Origin: Candidatus Rokuibacteriota bacterium
GTDB lineage: Bacteria > Methylomirabilota > Methylomirabilia > Rokubacteriales > CSP1-6
DNA length: 49,318 nt
Reading direction: 5' to 3'
Assembly: GCA_003220345.1 (NCBI GenBank)
Contig: QHSC01000083.1
Coordinates: 1-49,318, forward strand
Positions 41,644 through 49,318 of the stretch are shown piece after piece. A program made the translations under genes and the position numbers. The notes beneath the pieces are model-generated. The model was not told where the DNA came from. It ran no database searches and worked only from the letters and a program-made list of their open reading frames with translations. The stretch's first letter is position 1. Each line of letters starts with the position of its first letter.

Positions 41644-42426
41644 CTACCGACCCGACCACTTGGGCTTGCGCTTCTCGACGAAGGCGCGCGCCCCTTCCAC
41701 GCGGTCCTCCGTGGTGCGCAGCAGCGTGGCCAGATCGTTCTCGAGCCGGATGCCGTCCTGCAGCGGCAGGCCGAGGCCGCTGACCACCGCTTCCTTCGCG
41801 TAACGGAGCGCGATCGGCGCCTTGGCCGCGATGTCGCGGGCCAGCCCCTGGGCCGCGGGCATCAGCTCGGACACGGGCACCACGCGCTCGACGAGGCCGA
41901 TTCTCAAGGCCTCGGCGGCCGGCACGCGCATCCCCGTCAGGATCATCTCGAGCGCCTTGCCTCGCCCCACGAGTCGCGGCAGCCGTTGCGTGCCGCCCCC
42001 ACCGGGAATGATCGCGAGGTTGATCTCAGTCAGGCCGAGCTGGGCATCCTCCGCGGCCACCCTGATATCGCAGGCCAGCGCGAACTCGAGTCCGCCGCCG
42101 AGGGCGAAGCCGCGAATGGCGGCGATGATGGGCTGGGAGCAACGGTCCATCTCGCTCCGGAAGTCGAGGCGCCTGCGCGACTCGCGGAAGTGGGTGGGCG
42201 TCGGCGGCTCGAGGAACTCGCGGATGTCGGCCCCCGCGGAGAACGCGCGATCGCCGCCGCCCGTCACCACCACCACCTTGACGGACTCGTCCATGCGCAA
42301 GCGCGTGAAGATCTCGAAGAGCTCGGTGCGCATCTGGGTGTTCATCGCGTTGAGCACGTCGGGGCGATCGAGGGTGATGAGGGCCACGCCGTCCTGCGCT
42401 TCGTAGCGAACGACCTTGTCACTCAT
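41644..42426 (-). CDS. Enoyl-CoA hydratase/isomerase family protein
   Basis: This 260-residue crotonase has the oxyanion/CoA segment AFSAGADIREF and GFALGGGLEFALACDIRVA. Both catalytic glutamates of true hydratases are in place: GLTEINLAIIPG (Glu144-like) and ALEMILTG (Glu164-like). Hydration of 2-enoyl-CoA in an acyl-CoA degradation pathway fits the neighbouring dehydrogenases. It lies about 110 bp downstream of the CoA transferase gene on the same strand. Confidence 0.94.
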   Translation of the reverse strand: MSDKVVRYEAQDGVALITLDRPDVLNAMNTQMRTELFEIFTRLRMDESVKVVVVTGGGDRAFSAGADIREFLEPPTPTHFRESRRRLDFRSEMDRCSQPIIAAIRGFALGGGLEFALACDIRVAAEDAQLGLTEINLAIIPGGGGTQRLPRLVGRGKALEMILTGMRVPAAEALRIGLVERVVPVSELMPAAQGLARDIAAKAPIALRYAKEAVVSGLGLPLQDGIRLENDLATLLRTTEDRVEGARAFVEKRKPKWSGR

Positions 42427-42537
42427 TTCAGCCCTCGCACTCTACTCAGCCCTCGGCTCGCACCTTCAGTGCTTACCTCGCACTTCCACACTCTCGTGCC
42501 TGCGGCAACTCGGCAGTGTCTCGGCTCGAACATCGTC

Positions 42538-43698
42538 TTACAGATCCTTTCCGGCGATGACGCCGCGACGGTGGAGATCGGCGATGTCACCGTCGCGGTA
42601 GCCCGCCCCGCGCAGGACCTCGGCGGTGTGCTGGCCGAGGAGCGGCGGCGGCCCCGGATCGACCCCGGGCGTCTCGGAAAAGCGGAGGGGAAGGCCCATC
42701 ATCTTGAGGCGACCCAGCTCCGCGTGCTCGTACTCGACCACCATGTTGTGATGTAGCACCGCGGGGTGCGACATGAACGCCTGCAGCGGCTGCGTGGGGG
42801 CGCAGGGGATATCGCTTTCGGTGAGGATGCGCACCCACTCGCCGCGAGGACGCGAGGCGAAGGCTTCTTCCATCAGCGGGGTGAGCGCATCGGAATTGTC
42901 GCGCCGTCCGAACCACGAGGCGAAGCGGGGATCGCCGGCCCATTCGGGCTTGCCCAGCACCTTGCAGAGCTTGACCCAGAACGACTGGTTGCCGCAGGCG
43001 AGGAAGAACCACTCGCCGTCGCCCGCCCGGTAAAGCCGGTACGTCGGCGTATCGCGATAGACGATCTCGCGCCCCGGCCAGTCGACGAAGTTGCCAGCCT
43101 GGAGCGCGAGGATGCCGTGCATGAGCGAGGTCCAGACACGCTGGCCCTGCCCCGTGCGCTCGCGGACGAAGAGGGCGGCGAGGACGGCCTGACACGCCAG
43201 GGCCGCCGTGTAGTAGTCGGTGACGGGGATGCGCACGTACTGGGGCGGGCCGCCGAAGCCCTGGAACGTCATCACCCCGCCCAGGCATTGAAAGACGGGA
43301 TCGTAGCCTGGACGCTCGCTCTCGGGCCCCTCGGGTCCGAAGGCGCTGATCGAGCAGTAGATCAGCTTGTCGTTCATCGGGCGAAGCGTCTCGTAGTCCA
43401 CGCCGAGCCGCTCGACGACTCCAGGCCGCATGTTCTCCATCACCACGTCGGCCGTCTCGGAGAGGCGGTGGATGACGGCGCGTCCCGCCGGGTCCTTGAG
43501 ATTGACGGCAATGGAGTGCTTGCCGCGATTCCACCCATAGAAGCCGTGCAGCTCGCGGAAGGCGTCGCCTTCGAGCGCCTCCACCTTGATGACGCGGGCG
43601 CCGAGGTCGCCGACCATCATGGCGGCGTAGGAGCCGGCAATGTAGGACGTCAGGTCGACGACCGTGATGCCGTCCAGCGGGCCCCGAGCCTGGGGCAT
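42538..43698 (-). CDS. CaiB/BaiF family CoA transferase
   Basis: This 386-residue family III CoA transferase has the opening LDGITVVDLTSYIAGSYAAMMVGDLGARVIKVE and NRGKHSIAVNLKDPAGRAVI, with the conserved Asp in IPVTDYYTAALACQAVLAAL. It would move CoA between carboxylates to activate the substrate of the two dehydrogenases. It starts one base after the dehydrogenase stop, so the genes are one operon. Confidence 0.95.
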   Translation of the reverse strand: MPQARGPLDGITVVDLTSYIAGSYAAMMVGDLGARVIKVEALEGDAFRELHGFYGWNRGKHSIAVNLKDPAGRAVIHRLSETADVVMENMRPGVVERLGVDYETLRPMNDKLIYCSISAFGPEGPESERPGYDPVFQCLGGVMTFQGFGGPPQYVRIPVTDYYTAALACQAVLAALFVRERTGQGQRVWTSLMHGILALQAGNFVDWPGREIVYRDTPTYRLYRAGDGEWFFLACGNQSFWVKLCKVLGKPEWAGDPRFASWFGRRDNSDALTPLMEEAFASRPRGEWVRILTESDIPCAPTQPLQAFMSHPAVLHHNMVVEYEHAELGRLKMMGLPLRFSETPGVDPGPPPLLGQHTAEVLRGAGYRDGDIADLHRRGVIAGKDL

Positions 43699-43699
43699 G

Positions 43700-44830
43700 T
43701 CAGGAGCGGGCAGAAATGGCGTGGCGCGTGATCAGCTCCCGGTGGTACTCGGTGTCGCCGTAGAGCGGCTCGAGGGCCTTGGCCCGCTTCATGTACAGGT
43801 GCAGATCGTACTCCCAGGTGAACCCGATGCCTCCGTGCACCTGGATGGCATCGCCGCACACGCGGCGCGCGGCCTCGTTGACGTAGGACTTGCAGATGCT
43901 GGAAGCGACGGCGGCGTCTTCCGCGCCCGCCGTCAGGGCCCAGGCCGCGTAGTACACCGCGGCGTGGGCGTTCTCCGCCTCCAGCAGCATCTCGGCGCAC
44001 CGATGCCGGATGGCCTGGAAGGAGCCGATGGGCTGGCCGAACTGCTCGCGCACCTTGACGTACTCCACGCTCATGTCGAGGCAGCGGCGCGCCGCTCCCA
44101 GCATCTCGGCGGAGGCGCACACGGCCGCGCGACGCAGGAGGGACTCGAGGAGGGAGGCGGCGCCGCCGGGCTGGCCCATGATGGCTTCGGCCCCCACCGC
44201 CACCTTGTCGAGCCGCAGCTCCGACCAGCGATTCGTGAGATCGATGCCCTTCATCGGTGAGAGCGTGACGCCGACACTCTTCGGGTCCAGGAGGAAGAGC
44301 GAGAGGCCTTCGGCGGAGCGCGCGGGCACGAGGATGACATCGGCCACGTGCGCCCACGGCACGAAGCGTTTCACCCCGGAGAGAATCCAGCCGCTTCCCG
44401 ATTTGGTCGCGCTCGCGGTCGTGGAGGCGGGTTCCCAGTCGAGATGCTCCTCGAGCAGCGCCGCCGTCATCCGCGCGCGTCCCGAGGCGATGGCGGGCAG
44501 CCACTTGTCCTTTTGCTCCGCGGAGCCGCCGAGCATGAGCCCGAGCCCGCCGAGGACCACCGTGGAGAAGAAGGGCCCGGGATACGCGGCCCGTCCCATC
44601 TCCTCGAGCACGATGGCGAGCTCGACCAGGCCGAGCCCGGCGCCGCCGTGCTCCTCGGGGAAGGGAAGCCCGAGCCAGCCGAGCTTGCCCATCTCGCCCC
44701 AGAGCTCGTCGCTATAGCCCTTGCCGTCTTCGGCCATGGCCCGGACGTGGGACGACTTGCAATGCTCCTCCAGCGCCGCGCGCACGGAGTTCTTGAGCAG
44801 GACCTGGTCGTCGCTGAACGAGAAGTTCAC
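43700..44830 (-). CDS. Acyl-CoA dehydrogenase family protein, subunit with catalytic Glu
   Basis: This 376-residue protein has an acyl-CoA dehydrogenase N-terminal helical domain, beta domain and C-terminal domain. The general base Glu is visible in GGIGFTWEYDLHLYMKRA. The C-terminal [GT]SEIQ-type FAD segment is absent, and the end reads PLYGDTEYHRELITRHAISARS. This pattern fits the alpha- or beta-type partner of heteromeric enzymes such as the cholesterol side-chain FadE pairs. It overlaps the other dehydrogenase gene by four bases (ATGA). Confidence 0.92.
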   Translation of the reverse strand: MNFSFSDDQVLLKNSVRAALEEHCKSSHVRAMAEDGKGYSDELWGEMGKLGWLGLPFPEEHGGAGLGLVELAIVLEEMGRAAYPGPFFSTVVLGGLGLMLGGSAEQKDKWLPAIASGRARMTAALLEEHLDWEPASTTASATKSGSGWILSGVKRFVPWAHVADVILVPARSAEGLSLFLLDPKSVGVTLSPMKGIDLTNRWSELRLDKVAVGAEAIMGQPGGAASLLESLLRRAAVCASAEMLGAARRCLDMSVEYVKVREQFGQPIGSFQAIRHRCAEMLLEAENAHAAVYYAAWALTAGAEDAAVASSICKSYVNEAARRVCGDAIQVHGGIGFTWEYDLHLYMKRAKALEPLYGDTEYHRELITRHAISARS

Positions 44831-46044
44831 GCCTTGCCTCCCACCCGATCGGCGCGGGTTTCCTTCGGAAGGCCGAGGATGCGCTCGCCGATGACGTTCT
44901 TCTGGATCTCCGAGGAGCCGGCATAGATGGTGCCGGCACGTGACCAGAGATAGGCGTAGGCCCAGGAGCCCTGCTCGCCCACCGCCGTGTCGATCTCGAG
45001 CTGGAACTCCTTGGGCGCGCCCTCGGTGAGCTGGCCGTACGGGCCGAGGATCTCCAGCGCCAGCTCCATGTAGCGCTTCTCCAGCTCGGAGTACGAGAGC
45101 TTGGTCAGGGAGCCCCCGGCGCCGGGATGCTCGCCACGCTCCAGCTGCGTCAGCGTGCGGAGGGCCTGGTAGCGCTCCACCTCGATCTCGGCCCAGATGC
45201 GCCCGATCTTCTGGCGCACCAGCGGGTCTTCGATCAGCGGCTTGCCGTGCCGGCGCATCTTCTTGGCCGCCTCGACCAGCCGCGAGTGCATCGAGGCGTA
45301 GTTGGTCACGCGCGCCAGCGCGCGGCCCCCGCGCTCGTAGCCCAGCGTGGTCTGCGCGATGGCCCAGCCCTCGCCCAGCTTGCCCATCTGATCGCTCTTC
45401 TCCACCCGCGCGTTGGTCATGAACACCTCGCAGAATTCCGAGGAGCCCGTGATCTGCTTGAGGGGGCGGACGTCGACGCCGGGCTGGCGCATGTTCATCA
45501 GGAAGCAGGAGATGCCCTTGTGCTTGGGCACCTTGGTGTCCGTGCGCGCGAGGAGCAGGCCCCAGTGGGCGACCTTGCCGCCGCTCGTCCAGATCTTCTG
45601 CCCGTTGACGACGAAATGGTCACCCTGATCGACGGCCGAGGTCTTCAAGGCGGCGAGATCGGAGCCCGCGTTCGGCTCGGAGTAGAGCTGGCACCAGAGC
45701 TCCTCCGCCGTCAGGATCTTCTTGAGGTAGCGCTTCTTCTGAGCGTCGGTGCCGTGCACGATGATGGTGGGTCCGACGATGCCGATCCCCAGGCTATTGG
45801 CGGGCGCCGGCGCTTTCGACCGGGCCAGCTCGTCGGCCACGATGGCCTGCTCCATGGGCCGCGCCCCGCCGCCGCCGTATTCCTTCGGCCAGCCCATGCC
45901 GAGATAGCCGGCCTCGTAGAGCTTGCGGTGCCAGCCCAGGCGATCGTCGAGCGTCCGGATCTCTTTGCGCGGCAGGTTGCCCTCGAGCCACGTGCGCACC
46001 TGCTTGCGGAAAGCGATGTCCTCGGGCGTGTAGTTCAGATCCAT
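44827..46044 (-). CDS. Acyl-CoA dehydrogenase family protein, subunit with FAD-type C-terminus
   Basis: This 405-residue protein starts MDLNYTPEDIAFRKQVRTWLEG (ATG 46044, GGAGGA upstream). The N-terminal part carries the usual CYSEPNAGSD-like LYSEPNAGSDLAA and KIWTSGGKVAHW. The C-terminus has AGSSEIQKNVIGERILGLP, the FAD contact segment, but no clear catalytic Glu in the place where the partner has TWE. Together the two proteins could build one complete active site per heterodimer. It heads the acyl-CoA operon. Confidence 0.92.
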   Translation of the reverse strand: MDLNYTPEDIAFRKQVRTWLEGNLPRKEIRTLDDRLGWHRKLYEAGYLGMGWPKEYGGGGARPMEQAIVADELARSKAPAPANSLGIGIVGPTIIVHGTDAQKKRYLKKILTAEELWCQLYSEPNAGSDLAALKTSAVDQGDHFVVNGQKIWTSGGKVAHWGLLLARTDTKVPKHKGISCFLMNMRQPGVDVRPLKQITGSSEFCEVFMTNARVEKSDQMGKLGEGWAIAQTTLGYERGGRALARVTNYASMHSRLVEAAKKMRRHGKPLIEDPLVRQKIGRIWAEIEVERYQALRTLTQLERGEHPGAGGSLTKLSYSELEKRYMELALEILGPYGQLTEGAPKEFQLEIDTAVGEQGSWAYAYLWSRAGTIYAGSSEIQKNVIGERILGLPKETRADRVGGKA

Positions 46045-46207
46045 GAGCGGTCCTCCGTTCGTGCTCCTCGCGATGCGGTTGGGGGTAGACCCGGTTCTAG
46101 CACGGGGTCCGGACCCGGTCAACCTGAGGCGCGACGTGAGGGCGTTCCAGCAACGACGCTTCCGCCCGTGCTACCTTGCGGGCATCGACCGCTCGCCGGA
46201 ACGCACC

Positions 46208-46642
46208 GTGAAACATACGATTCTGTGGCGCCGCCTCGATGTGCCGGGCCATGATGCCTGTCAGCTCGTGGCCCTGGACGACGGCTGGCGATTGTCGGGC
46301 ATGGCGGTGTTCAACCTGGACGGCCGCCCGTGCGCGCTCGGCTACGAGGTGGACGCCGATGCGCGCTGGTCCTCACGAGGCGCGCGCGTGCGTGGATCGT
46401 GGGGCACGGAGCGTGTCGACGTCACCATCCTCGCCGCGCCGGGTGGTACGGCCGACGTGCCCGTGGCGTGGCTTGCCTTCCCCGAGTTGACGCTGGAGCG
46501 CCTGGAGCAGCGGTATCGGCGGCTGGCCCAGGACACGTACGACTACCAGGCTCCCGGCGTGCCCTACGAGGCACATCTCAAGGTGAATGAGCTCGGGTTC
46601 GTGACTCTCTATCCTGGCCTGTGGGAAGTCGAAGCTCGATGA
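46208..46642 (+). CDS. Putative glycolipid-binding protein-like, shortened
   Basis: This 144-residue protein starts at GTG 46208 (VKHTILWRRLDVPGHDACQLVALDDGWRL). It resembles the putative glycolipid-binding family (PF06475) at its start (LWRRLDxPGHDxCxL) and end (LEQRYRRLAQDTYDYQ, LGFVTLYPGLW). Family members are usually near 185 residues. The middle PATNxLPIRRL-type segment is absent, RVDVTILAAPGGTADVPVAWLAF being fused across it. An internal in-frame deletion is likely. The TGA overlaps the next start by four bases. Confidence 0.7.
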   Translation: MKHTILWRRLDVPGHDACQLVALDDGWRLSGMAVFNLDGRPCALGYEVDADARWSSRGARVRGSWGTERVDVTILAAPGGTADVPVAWLAFPELTLERLEQRYRRLAQDTYDYQAPGVPYEAHLKVNELGFVTLYPGLWEVEAR

Positions 46643-47211
46643 ACTACGATCTTCATAAGGCTGATCTCTCCGCCGTAGTGGCCGAGGCGGGCCTCGTCGC
46701 GGACGAGACACGGCGCATCTTCGGGCAGCTCTCCGCCGCGCAGATCAACTGGAAGCCAGGCCAAGGGGATTGGAGCATCGGCCAGTGCTTTGATCATTTG
46801 ATCATCGCGAATCGTCCATACCTTCCGATCATCCAGGAGATCCGGCAGGGCAGGAAGCGCCCGCGTCTCCTCGAGAGCATGCCTTGGCTCCCAGCGCTCT
46901 TCGGTAAGATGATCATCAAGACTCTTCAGCCCGACTCGGGCCGCAAGGTGAAGGCGCGCCCGCAATTCCTTCCTTCGAGCACTGCCATCGATCCGGGGAT
47001 CATCGGCGCCTTTCTCGATCAGCAGGAACGTCTCGTGAAAGAGATGAAAGCGACACGGGAACTTGAACTCGAGCGGATCACGATCACCTCGCCCATCCTC
47101 TCGCTGATCACCTACAGCTTGATGGACGCCTACCGGATCATCGTGGTCCACGAGCAGAACCACTTCGTCCAGGCCAGGCGAGTGCTCGAGGCGCCGGGCT
47201 TTCCGACTTGA
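46639..47211 (+). CDS. DinB superfamily protein
   Basis: This 190-residue four-helix-bundle protein has NWKPGQGDWSIGQCFDHLIIANRPYLP (first His) and VVHEQNHFVQARR (later His pair), typical of DinB_2 metal sites. ATG 46639 overlaps the previous TGA by four bases. Function unknown; it is transcribed with the glycolipid-binding-like gene. Confidence 0.88.
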   Translation: MNYDLHKADLSAVVAEAGLVADETRRIFGQLSAAQINWKPGQGDWSIGQCFDHLIIANRPYLPIIQEIRQGRKRPRLLESMPWLPALFGKMIIKTLQPDSGRKVKARPQFLPSSTAIDPGIIGAFLDQQERLVKEMKATRELELERITITSPILSLITYSLMDAYRIIVVHEQNHFVQARRVLEAPGFPT

Positions 47212-47243
47212 CCTTTCCCTGTCGTCGCCCTAGGGTTTTCGCC

Positions 47244-48797
47244 ATGACTTCATTGAGCGCGCACCGCCGTGTCCTCGCTTTGAGCCTGCTCCCCGCTTTG
47301 AGCCTGTTCCTTGCCTTGATGGTATGCATCCCGCCCGCGTTCGCCGCCGAGGGCGAGCTGCGGTGGGGGCTGCACGTCACGCTGGCGCCCAAGTGGCTCG
47401 ACCCGGCAGAGACCGAGGCCTTCAACACACCGTTCATGGTCCTCTACGCCGTGCACGACGCCCTCGTGAAGCCGATGCCCGCGGGGGTCCTGACCCCGAG
47501 CCTGGCCGAGTCGTGGCAGGAGTCGAAGGATCACCTCTCCTATACGTTCAACCTCCGGAAGAACGCGCGCTTCCACAACGGCGAGCCCGTGACGGCGGAG
47601 GACGTCAAGTTCTCCTTCGAGCGTTACAAGGGCGCCAGCGCCACCCTCCTGAAAGAGAAGGTCAAGGAGGTGCAGGCCGTTTCGCCGACGCAGGCGCGCT
47701 TCGTCCTCAAGGAGCCGTGGCCGGACTTCATGACGTTCTTCGGCACCACGGCCTCGGGCGCAGGATGGATCGTGCCGAAGAAGTACGTGGAGAAGGTGGG
47801 CGACGACGGCTTCAAGACGGCGCCCGTGGGCGCCGGCCCGTACAAGGTGGTCTCCTTCAAGCCGGGGGTCGAGCTGGTGCTCGAGGCCTTCGACGGCTAC
47901 TGGCGCAAGGCGCCTTCGGTGAAGCGGCTCGTCATGCGCTCGATGCCGGAGGAGACGACTCGGGCGGCGGCGCTCAGGGCCGGCGAGGTGGACATCGTCT
48001 ATCTGCTGACGGGCTCGACGGCTGAGGCGCTGCAGAAGGCGCCGGGATACAAGGTGGTGGCGCCGCTCCTCTCGGGCGCCTTCTGGCTCGAGCTGACCGA
48101 GCAGTGGGATCCGAAGTCTCCCTGGCACGACCGGCGCGTGCGGCTGGCCGCGAGCCACGCCATCGATCGCCAGGCCGTGAACAAGGCGGAGACGCTCGGC
48201 TTCTCGCGCCTCACCGGCAACTTCGTCCCGCGGATCTTTCAGAACGCGGTGGCGTACGAGCCGCCCGCCTACGATCCCGCGCGGGCCAAGAAGCTCCTGG
48301 CCGAGGCGGGGTACCCGAACGGCTTCGAGGGCGGCGACTTCTATCCGTTCCCGCCCTACAACTCCATGGCCGAGGCGATCCAGGGCTATCTCCAGGCGGT
48401 CGGCATCCGCACGCAGACGCGCACGATGGAGCGCGCCACCTACTTCACCCAGTGGCGGGAGAAGAAGCTCCGCGGCGTGATCCTGGTCATCACGGCCACG
48501 TTCGGCAATGCGGCGACGCGTCTCGAGCCCTACGCCACCAGGAACGGGATCTACGCGTACGGCAGCGTGCCAGAGATCGACGATCTCTATCATCGCCAGG
48601 GACGTGAGCTCGACCCCAAGAAGCGCGAGGCCCAGCTCCACCAGATCCAGAAGATCATCCACGATCAGGTGATCAACATCCCGATCTACGACCTGGCCTT
48701 CATCTGGGGCGTCGGCCCGCGCGTGGCCGAGCCGGGCGCGGGGCTGATCCCTGGCTACGGATACTCGGCGCCCGCGGAAGACTTGCGGTTGAAGTAG
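47244..48797 (+). CDS. ABC transporter substrate-binding protein, family 5
   Basis: This 517-residue periplasmic binding protein of the DppA/OppA type has signal peptide VLALSLLPALSLFLALMVCIPPAFA. Family stretches are LTPSLAESWQESKDHLSYTFNLRKNARFHNGEPVTAEDVKFSFERYK, VGAGPYKVVSF, and RLAASHAIDRQ. ATG 47244 is preferred over the TTG at 47208, whose lead overlaps the DinB gene. No transporter membrane genes follow in the window; a hydantoinase-like gene begins five bases after its stop. Confidence 0.92.
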   Translation: MTSLSAHRRVLALSLLPALSLFLALMVCIPPAFAAEGELRWGLHVTLAPKWLDPAETEAFNTPFMVLYAVHDALVKPMPAGVLTPSLAESWQESKDHLSYTFNLRKNARFHNGEPVTAEDVKFSFERYKGASATLLKEKVKEVQAVSPTQARFVLKEPWPDFMTFFGTTASGAGWIVPKKYVEKVGDDGFKTAPVGAGPYKVVSFKPGVELVLEAFDGYWRKAPSVKRLVMRSMPEETTRAAALRAGEVDIVYLLTGSTAEALQKAPGYKVVAPLLSGAFWLELTEQWDPKSPWHDRRVRLAASHAIDRQAVNKAETLGFSRLTGNFVPRIFQNAVAYEPPAYDPARAKKLLAEAGYPNGFEGGDFYPFPPYNSMAEAIQGYLQAVGIRTQTRTMERATYFTQWREKKLRGVILVITATFGNAATRLEPYATRNGIYAYGSVPEIDDLYHRQGRELDPKKREAQLHQIQKIIHDQVINIPIYDLAFIWGVGPRVAEPGAGLIPGYGYSAPAEDLRLK

Positions 48798-48801
48798 TCT
48801 C

Positions 48802-49318
48802 GTGGCCCAGTACTCGCTCGGGATCGATATCGGCGGCACCTTCACCGACATCGTCGTCTACGACCACGACTCGGGCCGCCAGATGAGCCGCAAGGTCCTC
48901 ACCACTCACGACGACCCCGCGCGCGCAGTGGCCGCCGGCGTGGCGGCGCTGCTCGCCAGCGGCCGCTTCGAGCCTTCCGCCTTTACGCGCGTGGTGCATG
49001 CCACCACGCTCTTCACCAACGCCCTGATCGAGCGGAAGGGCGCGCCGACCGGGCTCATCACCACCGAGGGCTTCGCCGACACGCTCGAGATCGGGCGCGA
49101 GCGGAAGTACGAGCTCTACGACCTCGCCATCACCAAGCCCGAGCCGCTCGTGCCTCGCCACCTGCGCCTCGAGGTGCCCGAGCGTGTCCAGGCCGACGGG
49201 AGCGTCCGGCGCCCGCTCGATGCCCGCGCGCTGGAAGCTCGAGCCGCGACGCTCGTCAAGGCGGGCGTCACGTCGATCGCGATCGTCTTCCTGCACGCCT
49301 ATGCCAATCCACGCCACG
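48802..49318 (+). CDS. Hydantoinase/oxoprolinase, N-terminal part (3' cut by window)
   Basis: Open from GTG 48802 to the window end without a stop (172 codons visible). It starts VAQYSLGIDIGGTFTDIVVYD, the HyuA/OplaH ATP-binding motif, then THDDPARAVAAGV, VVHATTLFTNALIERKGAPTGLITTEGF and DTLEIGRERKYELYD. Full-length members are about 680-700 residues (HyuA) and use ATP to open cyclic amides such as hydantoin or 5-oxoproline. It lies next to a family 5 binding protein, which may supply the substrate. Confidence 0.9.
   Translation, partial: MAQYSLGIDIGGTFTDIVVYDHDSGRQMSRKVLTTHDDPARAVAAGVAALLASGRFEPSAFTRVVHATTLFTNALIERKGAPTGLITTEGFADTLEIGRERKYELYDLAITKPEPLVPRHLRLEVPERVQADGSVRRPLDARALEARAATLVKAGVTSIAIVFLHAYANPRH

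Noticed and set aside
1-49318. CRISPR array, tRNA, rRNA, insertion sequence or prophage genes
   Set aside because: I saw no spaced direct repeats, no tRNA-like cloverleaf, no transposase, integrase or phage structural gene.

Overview
This is a G+C-rich bacterial chromosome segment with dense, short-spaced operons, many GTG starts and many ATGA or TGATG stop/start overlaps. Solute-binding-protein transporters, CaiB/BaiF and acyl-CoA dehydrogenase genes, MmgE/PrpD, an F420-type LLM oxidoreductase, a P450, a SorA-like sulfite oxidase pair and a PEP-CTERM-like protein together fit a metabolically broad soil or sediment heterotroph. Candidatus Rokubacteria (Methylomirabilota) is my best guess, but this is inferred from gene content only. 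I saw no rRNA, tRNA, CRISPR array, IS element or phage genes.

Layout. 1-384: end of a universal-stress-like gene. 476-4126 (-): peptide/nickel-type ABC importer (binding protein and two permeases, no ATPases). 4445-6390: a PEP-CTERM-like gene, a hypothetical gene and eroded coding remnants. 6391-7266 (+): papain-like protease with a lysine-rich head. 7288-12541 (-): MmgE/PrpD enzyme plus a complete Fbp/Pot-type ABC importer. 12698-17294 (+): MoxR, DUF58, TgpA-type transglutaminase and RBBP9-like hydrolase. 17320-19558: a 49-residue basic protein, an alpha/beta hydrolase and an APH-type kinase. 19694-23140 (+): polar amino-acid ABC importer plus a Gfo/Idh/MocA dehydrogenase. 23258-25167: small membrane protein, DUF72 protein and a CoA-binding protein. 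25216-28033 (+): PduO-type cobalamin adenosyltransferase, GNAT, secreted esterase and metallo-beta-lactamase-fold hydrolase. 28033-28159: a long imperfect palindrome. 28177-32818: DedA, MetE-C-like enzyme, putative lipoprotein, HAD phosphatase, LLM oxidoreductase and a histidine-rich membrane protein. 32824-35609 (-): P450, cytochrome c and sulfite-oxidase-like enzyme. 35719-39078 (-): exported acetamidase/formamidase plus Zn/Mn-type ABC binding protein and permease. 39212-41639: peptidase-DinB fusion, orphan binding protein and DinB. 41644-46044 (-): acyl-CoA module (two dehydrogenases, CoA transferase, enoyl-CoA hydratase). 46208-49318 (+): glycolipid-binding-like protein, DinB, peptide-type binding protein and start of a hydantoinase.

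The most notable observation is in the CoA-binding (YccU-like) gene at 24724-25167. An in-frame TGA sits exactly where the family has a conserved Cys, the family-like C-terminus continues in frame behind it, and a stem-loop lies at a distance that fits the bacterial SECIS model. I propose it as a candidate selenoprotein. Other points of interest are an HEIGHH peptidase/DinB fusion with a strong internal Shine-Dalgarno site, a probable split-active-site acyl-CoA dehydrogenase pair, a metal ABC permease with a long charged C-terminal extension, a 127-nt palindromic intergenic element, and a decaying patch next to the PEP-CTERM-like gene.
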